Assembly: GCF_003286085.1 (NCBI RefSeq)
Contig: NW_020825345.1
Coordinates: forward strand, 682,001 to 746,000
DNA from: Drosophila persimilis
Lineage: Eukaryota; Arthropoda; Insecta; Diptera; Drosophilidae
Direction of reading: 5' to 3'
Length of the DNA: 64,000 nt
A program made the translations under genes and the position numbers. Below, one piece after another: positions 33,674 through 48,700 of this stretch. The notes beneath the pieces were generated by a model. The model was not told where the DNA came from and did no database searches. It saw only the letters and a list, made by a program, of their open reading frames with translations. Each line of letters opens with the position of its first letter. Position 1 is the first letter of the stretch.

Positions 33674-36600
33674 TGTGTGTGTTTGAGTGTGTTTAATTTT
33701 GAAAACAAAACAAAATCGTTGAACGGAACAATAAACGATGGGTAACTTGAATTTGGGTATTTCTCTTCGCGCCCTGACTTCTCCCGAGTGGTAGGCACAA
33801 AGGCACATGGCACTATGGCACTATGGCACTATGGCACTATGGCACTATGGCACTATGGCTAATCGGAAGCCCAAAGGATGCTCAGGCTTCGGGCTTGAGA
33901 CTTGCAGATTCTAGATGGGGGGGGGGGTTCATGGCCTGCACTTACCGGGCTGTAGTTTAACGGGGCTCGGCTGACGGCGATGGGGAAGCCGGATGGCTGC
34001 GGACTGGTGGCCTGCACGTAGCCCACATTGTCGGCCCCGGCCGAGCTGTACATGTCAATGGTTGGTCCGGGCGAGTTGGTGGATGGGAACCCCTGCCTGT
34101 TGGCCGAGCCAGCGGCTGCGGCATGCGGCGATGCCGACGGCCCAAAGCTATGGGCGGCCGCGGCAGCCGCCTGATAGTTGTTCATCACTGTGGAGAAAGA
34201 GAGGAGGTGGACGGTGAGGAGCTGTTGAGCGATTGGTGGCGCCACCCACTTTTCATAGATGGGTACTTACCTGACAACGCCTGGGTCAGCAGCGGTGTAT
34301 TGTTGTTGGGTGTCAGCTGCCCATTGGTTAGATCAACTGTAAGTGGCAGAAGGGGAGACGCGACATTAGTGGGGAGTGCACACGGGAGGGGACGGGGGGC
34401 GCACAGCTAGTTAAGTAAGAGTTAGGGGGCATTCCTAGGCAGTGCCTAAGACAAGAGTATATATACGAAAGTAATCTACAGGTCACGCAGTAGGAAGGAG
34501 TACGAGTATACAAGTATGGAGTGAGAGAGAGAGAGTACGAGTACGAGTACGAGTACGAGTAAGAGTACGAGAGTATACGATTCTTATAAGTACATATATG
34601 TTGATTAAGCGGATACATAGTTCTGTGGCGGGTAGCATTGGTGTGTGGTGTGGTGTGGTGCCAAGGAAGTAAGCAATCAAAAGCGAAAGTAAAGAAGCAC
34701 TAACTAGTCCCAGAACAACTACAATGCCAAAACACAAACAAAAGAGCGAAAGATACATACAGAAATACAGATACAGGTATAAGGGGGGGGTGGGTGTGGG
34801 AGTGGGAGTGGGAGAATAATATAACGCTAACTGGAACGCAGGTTATGAAAACACAAGCTGCTCGGTTATTAAACGAGCATTGCATTGGCGTTGGTCAGCG
34901 GTGGGCAGAGTGGTGGGGCCATGGGGGCGTGGGGGCAGGTGGCTGCTCTGGCTGTCTCTATGATGACAAAACAAAGCCCAAAGCCAGAATAAACCAAACC
35001 AAACCAAGCCAAACGAAACCGAACCAATCCTAGCCCATCAAAACCCATCAAAACCCATCCGAACCCGTCCAAACCCATCCAAACCATCCAAACCCATCCA
35101 AACCCATCCAAACCCGTTCAAATCGAGCCAAACTCAGTGAGTACGCTTGGTTTGGCCCGTGATGTGCACTTTCCTTTGGGCGCTTCTCCTCTGTTGTTAA
35201 CGCTTTTTCCTTTTCCCCTGGATATGGCCATGGCTATAGCTATTACTGTTGTTCCCTTGTTATGGCCACAGCTGCTGCAGCAAGTAAAAATACGCCAGCG
35301 CCAATATTGAAATGACAACAGAATGCGAATGCGAATGTGGCTGTGGATGTGGATGTGAATGGGGCATGTGCATGTGGATGTGGTTGTGGATGCGACTGTG
35401 AATGTGAATCTGAATCCGAATCTGAATGAAGGACGAATGGGGCTTGGTCTAGTTCTGGACTACCTTTTTTTCGGGGTAGCCTGGTGGTCCTGGTCCTGTT
35501 AGTATAGTCCCTGACAAGACTCTGACACATCAGCCCCAATGACATGGCCCTGCCGGGCAGCCCACCATTCAGACGGGGTGAGGGGGGCATACATACGAGT
35601 ATGAATGAGGGAAAGCGAAAAAAGATTGGATAACGGGTAACGGGTAACGGGTAACGGGTCAGGGGTTTGGGGTTTGGGGGGATGGCGGATGGGGAAGCGA
35701 CGATGTTGCATTTCCTGCGGAAACACAAAAATTGATGTAACGTAACGTGACGTAACGTAACGATGCATGGCCGTGACTGTCGTCATTTGCCCCGCCACTC
35801 CACCATCCGCCATCCCTCCATCCCCACTCGGCTGCCCTTCCCCCCGCTTATCCCCTATTCCTGTTGTGCGTTTTATGGCGCCAATCAACTTTGGCTTACG
35901 TTTAGTTTACGTTTTTGCGGAATATCCGAGCGCCATGTTGTTTTCATTAGAGTCTGGCAATGCCACAAAGAAGCGGCAGCGGCAGCGGCAGCGGCAGCAG
36001 CAGCGGAAGGGAGAAGCAGAACAGCATGAATACCCCGTTAGAGCAACAGCAGTTGCAGCAACAGTAACCGTAACCGTTTCTTTTCTAAATAAATAACTTA
36101 TTTAGTACGGGAAAGCTTTTTTTCGGTTTGTATGGCATCGAATGAAATGCGTTTCCGCTGCTGGAATCCTGACAATTGTCAGTCTTGTGGTGTTGTAAAA
36201 CGTGGCGGAAAAACAACTGTTCTGTTCTGCTGCCAGCTGGTGACCTGGCAACCCTTTTTTCCCCAGGATACACGCTTCAATTGGGACATTTGAACAAACA
36301 AAATTGGTTAGAGGAAGACATTTACATTTACATTTACATTTACATGATCAGCGGGCGAATGCTACACGGTTCTCTGATATAATTCAGCTGAATGTTACAT
36401 TAAGGTTACAATACATTGTACATATGATTTCTACAATTCTGTATGGTTATACGAGTATACGATATAGTATAAAGTATGTATAGTATGGTATAGTGTGTAT
36501 ATGTTTGATTAATCAGTTACAATTCGTTATATGTTTGTTGTACTACTTCTAATGACTGGGTTACAATTCTGGGGGGACGGACAGACAGATTTCATTAGTC

Positions 36601-39600
36601 TGTGGCTCTAGTCGTATTAGTCGTTTGTGTTGTGTTCTGTGTTCTGTGTTGTGTGTGGTGTGTGATCTGTGAAATGTTCCATTAACTGGGGCTAAAGATA
36701 AGGTTTCGCAAAACGAAGAACACTACACATAAATATGTATATAGTAGGTACGTATGTATGTTTTCCATGTTGGAGCTACGACTGCCGCCAATCGATGATG
36801 GGGGACAGTTTACAATTTGTCTCGATTAGGTTTTATTAGGCTCTTTGCTAAACTTTTGCTATCAACTAACGGTTTACATATAAAGTTAATAATCATAAGA
36901 TGCGAGAACGTCTGTCGGAACGGTTATAGGTTCGATATATATACTACACGAGTATGATATATAGAGAGATACATAAGTATATAAAAAGAGTATAATGCTG
37001 GTACGATTATGCATTGGAATTATAAGACGACCATTAGCTGACCTTGTGGAGTGTGTTCGGAGTGTTGTTCGGAATCGGAATCGGGTTCGAGTTCGACTTC
37101 GACATCGACATCGACTTGGACATCGAGTTCGAGTTGACGTTGATGTTGCTTTGGTGTTGATGTTGCAAGTTGTGCTGCTTGCCTGCTTGCTGCCCGTAGC
37201 TGCTGCGGATGTTGTCGTTGCCAAGTTGCTGTCAATTCTAAAGCGCATACGCCCCGTTGGCCACTTTGTCACTCTCTCTCTCTCCATCTCTCTCTGTCGC
37301 TGTCGCTGTCTCTGTCGCTCTGGGCCATGTCGAAACCATTCAAGAAATTTGCCTTGCTAATAATACCGGAGCTGCAGCCTCTGACAAGAGCCAGCGAACG
37401 ACTAGAGACCGACCAGAGACCGACTAGAGACAAAGGCGAATCCAAATGCCCTACGGCCCGGAAAGGATAGACTTTGCTTTGGGTTTTTGGTTTCGGCTTT
37501 TGTATCCGCATTTATTTGATTTTATTTTCACTTTATTTATCTTAGTTTTTGTGCATTTATTTAGTTAATAACTTTTCGGCTTGGTTTTCCATTTCGTAAG
37601 CAATTTCAATACTGCGTTTGGCAAATGGTTTTTTTTTCTTTTTCTTTTTCGTTTTTTTCTTGTTCTCGTTTGAAGCGTTTTCTTATAAATCACAGTATAT
37701 ACGTGTAAAATACATATAGGTATGCGTGTGTGTGTGTGAGTGTGGGTATTAGTGTGTGTGTGTGTGTGAGTGCTATATAGGTGTGTAAATATATATATGT
37801 ATAACTCGAAAGCGCCTTATAATAGTTGCAAGAAGCACCAACGAAGCAGTGGCCACACCAACCATCTGATTGCGGCAGCTAGAATGTGGCAGCCATGTGG
37901 CCATGTGGCCATGTGGCAAGTGGCGATAATTGCATTCAATTAACTAAGTAACAGCTTATCAATTTATCAATTTATAGATAGATATATATTGATCATTCGT
38001 CAAGGTATGCCATAACTAGGTTCGAACGTCGAATGGGTTTGTTTTCATGTTGCATGTTGCATGTGTAGAATGTAGGAGAGGACCATTGAAAAATTGCATT
38101 TTTCATCAACTTAAAGAGAGAGATTTGTTGTTGTTTTTCGTTTTGATTTTTGGTTGTTGTTGTTGTCTTTGATTTTTGTGTTTCTTTCGCTTTGTTGCTC
38201 TTCGAAAATGGATGGACATTAATATTGTATTTATCGTCAAGTATTGTACAAATCAAATCGTACAAAATGAATACTCGAATGCTTAATTTGTAAACCCTCG
38301 TATATTAAATATGTGTATATATAAATAGTCATGTATATATTGTAGGTATATAGTATATATATATATATATATATATAGTAATGTCTATGTATTTTATAAA
38401 GAAATGTCCAAAAATTCGCTCATTTTTTGCTGTGTTTAAAGAATTCTTTCTTTTTCTTTTTTTCTTTTGACTTTTTTTTTGGATTTTTGTTGTTTTTTTT
38501 TTGAGATTTTAGCGATGCACCGATGAAGGAAGGAATTTTTATAGTTGATTTTCTTACAGGCTCTCAATTCGTACAATATGTGGGCCAAATGCGGTATTTT
38601 TTTCTTGCCAACAGTATGAAACGGAATAATACAACAACGGATAATGGATAAATGGATAAATGGACAAATCGACAAATCTACTAATTAATGAACTTTTGCT
38701 ATGCTAAAAATCTCTGCACACGTTTGCTAATTATCTCTAAAAAAAAAGCACACACATGGGGACCACCAATATACACATACACATATGAAAATACATATAT
38801 GCATAGACCAACAACAGAAACAGGAACAGAATCGGAAGCTGAAACAGCAGCAGCAGCCGCAGCTAAAACTGAAAAACAGTACAGGAAAATGGGTATGGAA
38901 ATGGGTGAATGAAAGGCAAAAACAAAAACACAGACAAACAAAAGGGCAAAGCGCAAAAAAAAAAAAAAAAACAGAGTAAATATCATACATAATATGCAGC
39001 AAATTAATTAAAGGATAATAATGGCACTACATGTCTGACAGGCCTGCTAAAATTTGTCGTTATCTAAATGTTATTCCATGTGCATTTTATTCGAAATTCG
39101 AAATTCCAAATTGTTGCTGCTGCTGTTGTGTTGTGTTGTGCTGTTGTTGTTGTTCCAATTGTGGGAAGCAGCAACTAATTTATGCATAGTACATACAGGG
39201 AGGACTACAAATGAAATTTGCATTTAAATGCTACGGTAAAATAGTTTTATAAATATTAAATGTGTGTGTTCGTGTGGGTGTAGAATCGGTATACGATCCG
39301 AGTACGAATACAAATGGGGGCCAGGACCAGGACCAGGACCAGGACCAGGGCCAGAACCTGGGCCAGAACCAGGGCCAGAACCAGGGCCAGAACCAGGGCC
39401 AGAACCAGGGCCAGGGCCAGGCCAAAGGGTACAAATGGCAGAGATTCATGTGTGTGTGTGTGAGTACAGTTTGTATACGTTTTTATATTGTAGATATAGT
39501 AGGTAGATACTGCTAGGGTTCTCTAGTGTCTCTATAGAGCGATATATAGTATAGTATTGTATAGTACGTATATATGGTTATGCTTGTCGCTTATCGCTTA

Positions 39601-42600
39601 TCGCTTAGCGCTTATGTGATTATGTTCGCCTAGATCTAAGCCTAAACGGTTCTACACGGTTATAGTACGGTACGTTCAATCATTGCATTCACGGCTATGG
39701 AACTGCTCTAGGGCTAGAGACTAGAGACTAGAGACTAGAGGCTAGAGATTAGAGATTAGTATGGGTGCTAGCTGCTGATACAATAGCCCTCTAAGTGGGG
39801 CATACATATGGTATGCATGTTTGTATGTAAGTGATACGTGGATAACTCTAGTCACTACTTAGGGGTTCCAGCTAATACTGACTCGGTAATAGTTCGATAT
39901 AGGGGGGGTAAGTGGAACGAGAGGCTATATGTTGTCAGCTATAGGTGTGTGTGTGTGTGTGTGTGTGTCAGCTATATGCAGACCGCAGATCTAAGTGTGT
40001 GTGTGTGTGTGGATTACATGGATTCGAAGGCACATATTCAATGCAGTTCTCTTCGAATCTCTGGGGTTAGTTGTCATTCGTTCGCTTCTATCGAGTTTAA
40101 GGCTCGTTTCTTCGTGTTCTGGATGCGGTTATTGCTGTTGTAGTTTTAGTTTTAGTTTTGGTTTCAGTTTTAGTTTCAGTTTCAGTTTCAGTTGTTACTC
40201 GTACCATTACCGTTGATATGGGGCTAAGCTATGGCTGTTTGTGGCACTTGTGGCACTTGCTGTTGCTGTTGCAGTTGCAGTTGCTGTTGCAGTTGTGGTT
40301 GTTATTGATTGCTGTACCTACTTGTCACTTGTACAAATGATTTATTTGGATAGCGTGTCGTTGTCGTGGAGACCGAGGAGGAAGAGACAAAAATGGCAAT
40401 GAGAATAGAAATGTTTATCAAAAACTTTGCAGGGCCTTGTTCTCTGGCTATCTCTGTTCTGTGTCACGACTGCCTCTCATTGTCAGACTTTTTCGATTCG
40501 ATTCGTTTCGATTCGGTTTCGGCCCGGCTCGGCTCGGCTCGGCTCGGCTCGGCTCGGCTCTGTGCACACTTAGAAATTTATGTTGCCCAGAAACTGTGAT
40601 TTGATGGCCGCCGAGCGGGCTGTCAGCGCCGTGGCAAGTGGCAGGGCCAGCGCCTGTTGATGATATCCCGACTGGGGCGGGCCGTGTGTGGCGGCAGCCG
40701 CCGAAGAACCACCGACAGCAGAGGCACCGCCCGGGGCGGCTCTGCTGCGGCCCGGTGTCGCGCTACATGCGGCACCGTAACTCCTACCGATGCCGCAAAT
40801 GGTCAAGCCTACAAAATCATACGAGATACAAGATAGATAGATAGAGATAGAGATTGAGAGAGAGAGAGAGAGAGAAAGAGAAAGAGAGAGAGAGAGAGAG
40901 ACACACGCTAGAGCTGCAAAACTATCGATAACAAGGATCGGGGGCTACCACATACGCTTCGAATCAGAACTGGATTTGGAATTGGAAACCTAATCTAAAA
41001 ACAAAACAAATGAAAATGGAGAGAATTGAGGTGCTGATTGCAAGCAATCGACAGTCTATCGATAGCTGAATCGATTGTTGTACAGCTCTAACACACGCAA
41101 TGGATCGATGGGGCAATCGGGCGATGGGGCAATGGGGCGATGGGTGGGGTTAGATCTGGTCGGGGTTAAGGTTATATATCAGCTAGAAGCCCTAGTAGCC
41201 AGTGTTCTGTAGTAGCTCTCTGTGTGATCGTGTGATCGTGTGATCGTGTGATTGATGCAAATGATAAACGCAAGGCCAAGCACAGGAGATTTGCGCGCAG
41301 GAATCGATTCTAAAGGGGTTCTATTATCATATGGAAATGGCAAATATCTGATTCAATATATATGAGACTGTGTAGCACTGTGTTTGTCTGTGTTTGCCTG
41401 TGTATTTGTGTGCGTGTGTATCGATAGTTTCCGATACTTTATATCTGTGCATTGATATGACGAACGGTTTGGGCTTTAGAAAAAAACGTGATTTCATTTA
41501 TTGATCGTGATCATGAGTAATACTCGATAAATAGTCATTTCAGCTCTGGTTGGTCGGGAAACAGATATCAGAGCCCAGATCCCAGGTCCCAGTTCCCAGC
41601 TACCAGCTCCCAGCTACCAGCTCCCAGATCGAACACATCACAGATCTCGGATCCCTAGGACGAGCCGTTGGTGGGGGCAACCATGTAATCACCAATCAGT
41701 ATGCGATTCTCCGGCATTACGCCCATTACACCGGCTGCAAAGCAAATATACAAAATTAAGAGTAAGGAAACAGAACACACAAAAACTAAAGAAAGTAACA
41801 GAAATGTTTGATTGACTGACTGGCTGAGTGGCTGACTGATTGTGGATGATGGAACATAAACACGAACGAACGAACGAACGAACGAAGGAACGAACGAATC
41901 GAACACAAGCATCGAGGGCAAACAAATCATTATAATCCGTGCTGGAGGCGAGTTAGTAATGCTAATGATTATTACACGACTTTCGTCATATCAAGTAACA
42001 CAAACTGTTCGAATTGGGGACTGTGGCATGGGGCATGGGGCATGGGGCATGGGGCATGGTCGGGCGGGGTGTTGAGGTTGTTGAGCAGTTAGTACTCGTT
42101 TTAGTCACAAAAGTTTCTTCACCTTTCGCTACACATCACACTCTCACTCACATACAAATGAATAAAAGACGGGGGGCCCGAGGCGAGTGTACCTACAAAT
42201 GTGTTTGTGTGTCGTGTGTGTGTGTGGGTGCGAGTGTGTGCGAGTGGGTGACTGTGTGCCTTTGTGGGGTGTACGCACAAATACGAGAGTATGGGTGAAC
42301 GGGACTTACCAGTTGGATAGGGGAGTCCGAAGGAGGGATAGCCCGAATATCCGCGACCAGCGGCATAGGCAGCATAAGCAGCTGCCGGAAAGCCTGCGAA
42401 TGAAGCAATATACGATCGGATAAGATACAGCTATAGATACAGAAATAGAAATAGATATAGTTACCTTCGGGCAATGTCCCCAGACCCCACATGATGTTAT
42501 CTAAAAAGGTGGCATGAAAAACAAGAGAGAGCACATAAACAGATAATTACTAACATTCAGATCAATTAGGGATCAATTAGATCTAAGATATTAGAAACGA

Positions 42601-45600
42601 AAGAGAGTACCGAGATTATATCAGATATAGGACTAATTGATATAGATTATATGAAAGACTGCTTTACTATTATGTAGATTAGAGCGTATTCGGTTAGTGG
42701 TTAGTGTTTCGATTCGTGTGTACTTAGAGATCTAGAAATGTTGTGTTTAATATGGCAACTAAGGAACACCGTCGTCGAGTCGATCGATTGTTCCACTATA
42801 TACTAGGTGTATGTGTGTGTTTGTGTGTGTGTGTGTGTTGAGTTCTAAGAGTTCTAGAGTACCCTCCCTCCCGATTTGTGGTTGGTTCTCTTTCGCAATA
42901 ACAGCCTTGATCTGAGCTATTTATACATATATAGTAGTATGTAGAGTTAGAGTTAAGTATAGAGTTACATTTGATCGATATGACACACAAAGCTAAACAC
43001 TTATTCGATATGTAATCTAAGACATTTAATGCTATTCTATGAGTATAAATTTCAATATTTTCGCTAATAGTTCTCTGCTTAAGATACGTACGAGTACGAG
43101 TACGAGTAGATATATGTTTGTATGTGTATATATGTATATATATATCTATATACCCGATGCGGGGGCAATTCTAAGGCCTGCGACAGTGCATTTCTACGAA
43201 AATGCCACATGCCACCAGGCCATTGCCCCGCACAAACGGCTAAGGATAAGTGGAATCGAATCAAATCAAATCAATAGAATCATAACTATAATCACACACA
43301 AAATAACTAAATATATGGGCTAGAGAAATACTACAACTCAAGAAGGGGGTGGCGGGGGTGGGGGAGAGAGAATTGAAAAAGGTTGACATCTATTAGGAGG
43401 GATATTTGTAAAAATTTGTATAAATTTAGCTTCGGGCCTCCGCTTTTCTCCAAAAACTTCACTTCTTCGACATCGACTTCGACTTCGACTTTGACTTTGT
43501 TCCTCCTTTCCTTTCCTTTTCTTTCCTTTCCTTTCCTTTCATCTCCTGTCCTCTTCTCTCATTCGTTCATCTTTGGCATCAGTGCGTTGACGGATGGCTG
43601 GTTTCCGTTTCCGGTTTGTTTGCTTGTTTGTTGGTTTGTTAGTTTGTTTTGTGGCAACTTAGGCTAAGATTACAATGGATATAACGTCAAGTACGTCGAG
43701 TACAAGCTAGAGTCTGAACTTGAGCGCTTAATGCGCTTATCGTAATGCAATATATATATATATATGTATGTATATGTATATGTAGTACGAGTATGTAGTA
43801 GTATGTGGTATATGTATGCGCTTCGAATGTATAGTATGTATGTATGTATTTACGAGTATAAGTGGGTATATGTATGCATAATAAATAGCTAGTCTCATGT
43901 TTAGTCAAATATTAATGGCTATATGCAAGACAAGTACAGTACCCACACACATATGCCATGTGTGGAGTGGAAGAGTGCAGGACGTAGGAGTCAAAGTACA
44001 ACGAGAGATGTACGGGATGCACGGGAAGTTGGCCAGGCTGGAAGTTGCCTGTTATTTCGATTACGTCGGCCCTCGACTGTCGGAGCTGTAATTTGGCAAA
44101 CGGGCGGCAGGACACAAGGAGGTCGGTCCTGTAATTGGGCATCCATTATCCATGATCCATTTTACCAAATTACACTCTGACAGCCGCTCTAAATGGGCAT
44201 TCCAACATTCCCACATTCCATCATTCGATCATTTTTCAAACACAATACATGGGATATGCGTGTAGATACATATTTATATCTAATACTTTCTTGATACTTG
44301 CTCCTTTCGCTGTGTGTGAGCTGCTTCGACTTCGACTTCGACTTCGACTTCAACTTAATCGCTAATTGGTTACATTCGCTAAGATTCAATTCGATTCAAT
44401 CCGATTTGATTAAATTAAGTGTTCATTTTTGTTGTTGCTTTTTGCCACTAGAGAGAGATACACTTTTGAAGAGCTATTGATATGAGAGATACGATACGAT
44501 AATGTTCGATATACAAGAAAATCCAGTTCAAACATAAATGAGGCGCCGATTGCAACATAGTCCATCTTTTCGTTTCGTTTCGATTCGATTTCGGTTCGTT
44601 TTGGGGTCAATTTTACATTCATGTGGGGACGGGGAAGGGGGGGCTCTTAAGTGTCTAAGACATATGTTACATGATCGCCCTCTAAGGTCTAAGGTTGCTT
44701 CAAGATTGCCCCAAGTTGCTAGGTCATCTCGCAGCAATCACGCACATCTAAGCAGGCCCCTCTAGGACCTGCACTTAGCCTAGTATCTTAAGCTAGTTCG
44801 AGTAACTTCAGTTCTCTTAGGTTCTATCGAAAAAAACAACGTGTAGAATGCGCGCTAGTTAGTTAGTTAGTTAATTAGTTAGTTAATTGGTTCGTTAATC
44901 AAACGCCGCTTAGACAGAAACAAAACATACGATTATGGTACAGTAAGTACATGGCTAAGAGATTGTACACGTAATCCTAGGCCTAGGCTTAAGGGCGCTG
45001 CATACGAGCGCCTTTTATCATTTTTGGACATTGAGACGGAATGAGAGTCATATACGAGTATGTACTATGTTTATATACGAGTAGAAATATATGTGTGTAC
45101 AAGTGTGTGTCCGTGTGTGTGTGTCTGTGAGAGTGTGCGTGTGTGGGTGTCTGTGGGTGTGTGTGGGTGCCATGAAAAGCAGAGAAATCCGACTGGAATC
45201 AGATCTGAAATCGTCTAGTGGATTGCCACGTCTCACTGCTGCCTGGGCGGTCACATGCCTGGCAGCTGGTAGAGGGAGGCGGCCGCAGCCGCCGCGGAGT
45301 TGGCGCCCGACATCTCCAGGCCGCCCGGCATCGCCAGCAGCTCGCTGAGCGGATAGTGGGCCGCTGCCAGGGCCGCGTTCTGACGCAGCTGCGCCTGCTG
45401 GGCCACGGCGGCGGCGGCTGCCGCTGCGGGGGTGTTGGCGGCCGCCGTCAGGGCGCTGAGCGTGGCGCCGGGCGCTCCTCTGAGGCCGCTGCTCACGGCG
45501 GCGGCGGCCAGCAGCCGCTTGTAGCCCATCACGGCAGCGGCGTCCGCGTAAAGGGAGTTGGCCAGAGCGGCGTTGCTCTGGCTGGCATTGGCTGCCGCTG

Positions 45601-45700
45601 CGTACTGCAGCAGAGAGGGGCCGCCCGTGGGGGCAGCGCCCGAAAGGGGCATCAGCGAGGGAGTGGCCCCTGCAGCAGCGGCCACCGCTTGAGCGAGGCT

Positions 45701-45733
<33 letters not shown>

Positions 45734-48700
45734 CTGCTGGTGGGCGGCGACGGCAACAGCCTGTTGCTGCTGCTGCTGCACCGCCTGCTGCTGCTGCTGC
45801 TGCTGGCTTACAGCCGCTGCTGCTAGGGCGGCCGCTGAAAGGTGGGCGGGCAGCGGATAGGGGGAGTATCGCAGCGAGGCGGCGGCTGCCGCGGCCCCCA
45901 GGAGCTGGTGGTGGGGGTGGTGGGCGTGTTGGTGGGTGTGGGTGTGTGTGTGTTGTGGTGCCTGTGAGTGTTGCTGTTGTTGTTGTTGTTGTTGTTGCTG
46001 CTGGTGGTGGTGGTGGTGGTGCTGCTGCTGCTGCTGATGCTGCTGCTGCAGCACGGAGGCGGCAGCGGCTAAACTACTTGGCAGCAGGCCAGCAGCGGAC
46101 GTGGCCGCCGCCGCCGCTGCCGCCGCCTGATTGGCGTGGCTGCCCCAGACTACCAACTCACCGTAAGCAGAGCGGCCGGCCGCACGGGTCTTGGCCAGGT
46201 TGGCCGGCAGCATCACTTCCTTTGGCTGCGCCTTCTTGCACTCGACCTGGAGAGAGACAAGCAACAAAAAGGAGAAGGAGATTGGGGAGTGGGGTGTGGA
46301 GAGTGGGGAGTGGGGGGGGTTAGTATCTGGGATTCATGGCGCTACGCTCGACTTACCATTTTGTTGTTTATCTCATGGAAATGAATTTCGCAAACTTTGT
46401 CTACCACATCTTCGCTTTGAAATGTAACGAAGCCAAAACCTGCAAAGAGAGGAAAGGAGAGAGAGCAAACAGATAAAAGAAGAACAGCGGAACAGCGAGA
46501 CGAAAGGGGGGGTAGAGAGGGTGGTAGAGGGGTAGCAGAACGAGAGAGTGCAGAGTGGGCAAAAAAGTTTAAGGGCTGCAAAAATTGAACGAAATATGCT
46601 TTTGTGTGCGAGCGGCTAAATAATTTACTCAAGTGTCGAGACTCCGAGACACAGGCTGATGGCGCGCCCTCTGGCACTCTGGCCCCCATTCCTCACTCCT
46701 CCCCTTGTCCTTAGTCTGTCCTCAGGCTGACCTCAATATGCATCCCCTGCAGGGACTCAAGTGGCGGCTGGGCGAGTAATTCAAACACTGGACGCTCGCT
46801 CTGCTCCGGGTTTACATAATAAACTTTGCCAGCGGACAAAACTCAGTACTGAAGGAGGGAAGACTCCATCCCTGCCCATTCCCAGGCCCATACAAATGCC
46901 CAGACCCACACCCGGCTCCCCCCCCCCCCCCCCCTCGCTCTTGGGTCGTGGAGAGCCTAATAACTTTTTCCTAATGGCTGGCTGGTTGGCTGGCTGGCTG
47001 CCTGCCGTCCTAGCTGTTCTGGCAGTTCAGCTATTTTTGATATCCTCAAATTAGAGGCTGACGGAGAACTTAAATTCCTGGAATCCCAAGTCATTCCTGG
47101 GCTCTGTGGCAGGCAGCAGGGAGCAGGCAGCAGGGTCCCGAATTGGCAAAGGATTTATTGTAGCTTAATTGCATTTCTTCTGTTTGTTAAACTTACAAAA
47201 TAGTATTCTCCCCTCGAGTGCAGGCAGCAGCAGCAGCAGCAGCAGAGCCGAAACTTTTTATCGGATCGTGGAATATGATATTATCTCCAGTATCCTTCTG
47301 CCTCTCCCATTGGGTCCTGCCCCTCCGCTAATCGCACCCTGAGGTTTTCCACTGCAAAGGCGTTCCACCAATTTGGCCTTATCGGGGGTTTTCAATTAGC
47401 GCAATTGTCTGAGATTTCACATGGTCCTTCGACCAAAGGACTCCACTCCGCTCCACTCCAGGACTCACTCTCTCCCTGTCCCTGTCCCTGTCCCTGTCGC
47501 TCTCTGTGCAATTAGCAAGGCCAAGTGCAGACACCTGATGCCCCGAAAACCCGTATGCCGCTGCCTGCCCCATGGCCCCTGCACCCTGCCGCCTGCCCCC
47601 TGCTCTGTGTACGTTTGTTTGCCTTTGGTATGCGGGCGTACAGGCGGACAGGGCGTGGCGTGGGCGTAACTGGCAAATTAGTTGAAACAAGTAACAGTAA
47701 ACACGCAGGCTTATTAGCGACATGTGCCTGGAATGAGGAGAACGGCAACGGCAACGCCAACAGCAACAGCAGCAGAAGCAGCAGCAGCAGAAGCTCCACT
47801 TGCCACTTGCCATTTGCCGCTTGCTGCATGGTCCTCTGCCCCGAAGCCTTCAGCTCCGAGCTTCTCGCTTGAGACAACGTGCGGGCAGGCTGCTTCCTGC
47901 TTGTCTCTATCCTTGCCTTGGAGTGTGTTTGTATTTGTTTTAATTATATAAAATTAGCGCACGTTGCAAGTTGCACGTAAAGCTGCCACTTAGGTTTCTG
48001 CTGCTGCTGGTGCTGCCTCTTGTGCCTGGGCCTTCTGCTACTTTTTCGCCTTGGGCCACTCATAAATCAGCCGTAGAGCAAATGAAGCCAGCAATTTTTT
48101 GGTGTCCTGCCTCTACCTCTGTCTCTGGACCCCTACCAGCCCCTACCAGCCCCTACCAGCCCCCTGCCAGCCCCACACGTAACTCAATCAAAAATGTATC
48201 CGCTGGATACAAATGCGCCCTGGCAGCTTGAGGAATGCCCGGTCCGTTTGCCTCGTTTTCTGCGGCTGCCTTTTGGCCCTCAGCTCAGAGCTCGTGTTTG
48301 AGCCTGGTTCTGGGTTCTGGGTTCTGGGTTCGGGGTTCGGGGTTCTCGGATCTGGGATCTGGGGGCTCGGTCTGCGGCCAAGTCGCCATTTTTACCTGTC
48401 GAAAATTTCCCGCAGGACGACGATGGCAATGGCGATGGCGATGGCGATGGCGATGGCGATAGGAGCTGACGATGGTCTTGGCAACTGCAAAAATTGCACA
48501 CTCATGCATGTTATTGCCAAGAAGCGGACATAGATATATGTTCCAGGCATAAGCTCTCGCTCTGGCTATGCCTCTGCTGTAGGATTGGGAGCAGGCGGCA
48601 GAGGGCAGAGGGCAGGGGCAGGGGCAGGGGCTGGGGACAGGCAGCACGGAGGAGCATTGCGCCAGCTGCTGTTATGACTGCGCTGCGCCGGCTTGCCAAA

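Larger units (their letters stand above)
34337..40569 (-). other. Rbp6: Rbp6 intron
   Basis: No gene recognised. Contains a (GAGTAC)-type run at 34530-34570, a 10-bp AACCCATCCA array at 35035-35119, AT microsatellites, (AGAACCAGGGCC)n at 39316-39424 and a GGCTC array at 40525-40560. Confidence 0.6.

Noticed and set aside
39262..39516. Open frames with GPGPEP or QGQN repeats
   Set aside because: They exist only because a 6/12-bp minisatellite has no stops in several frames.
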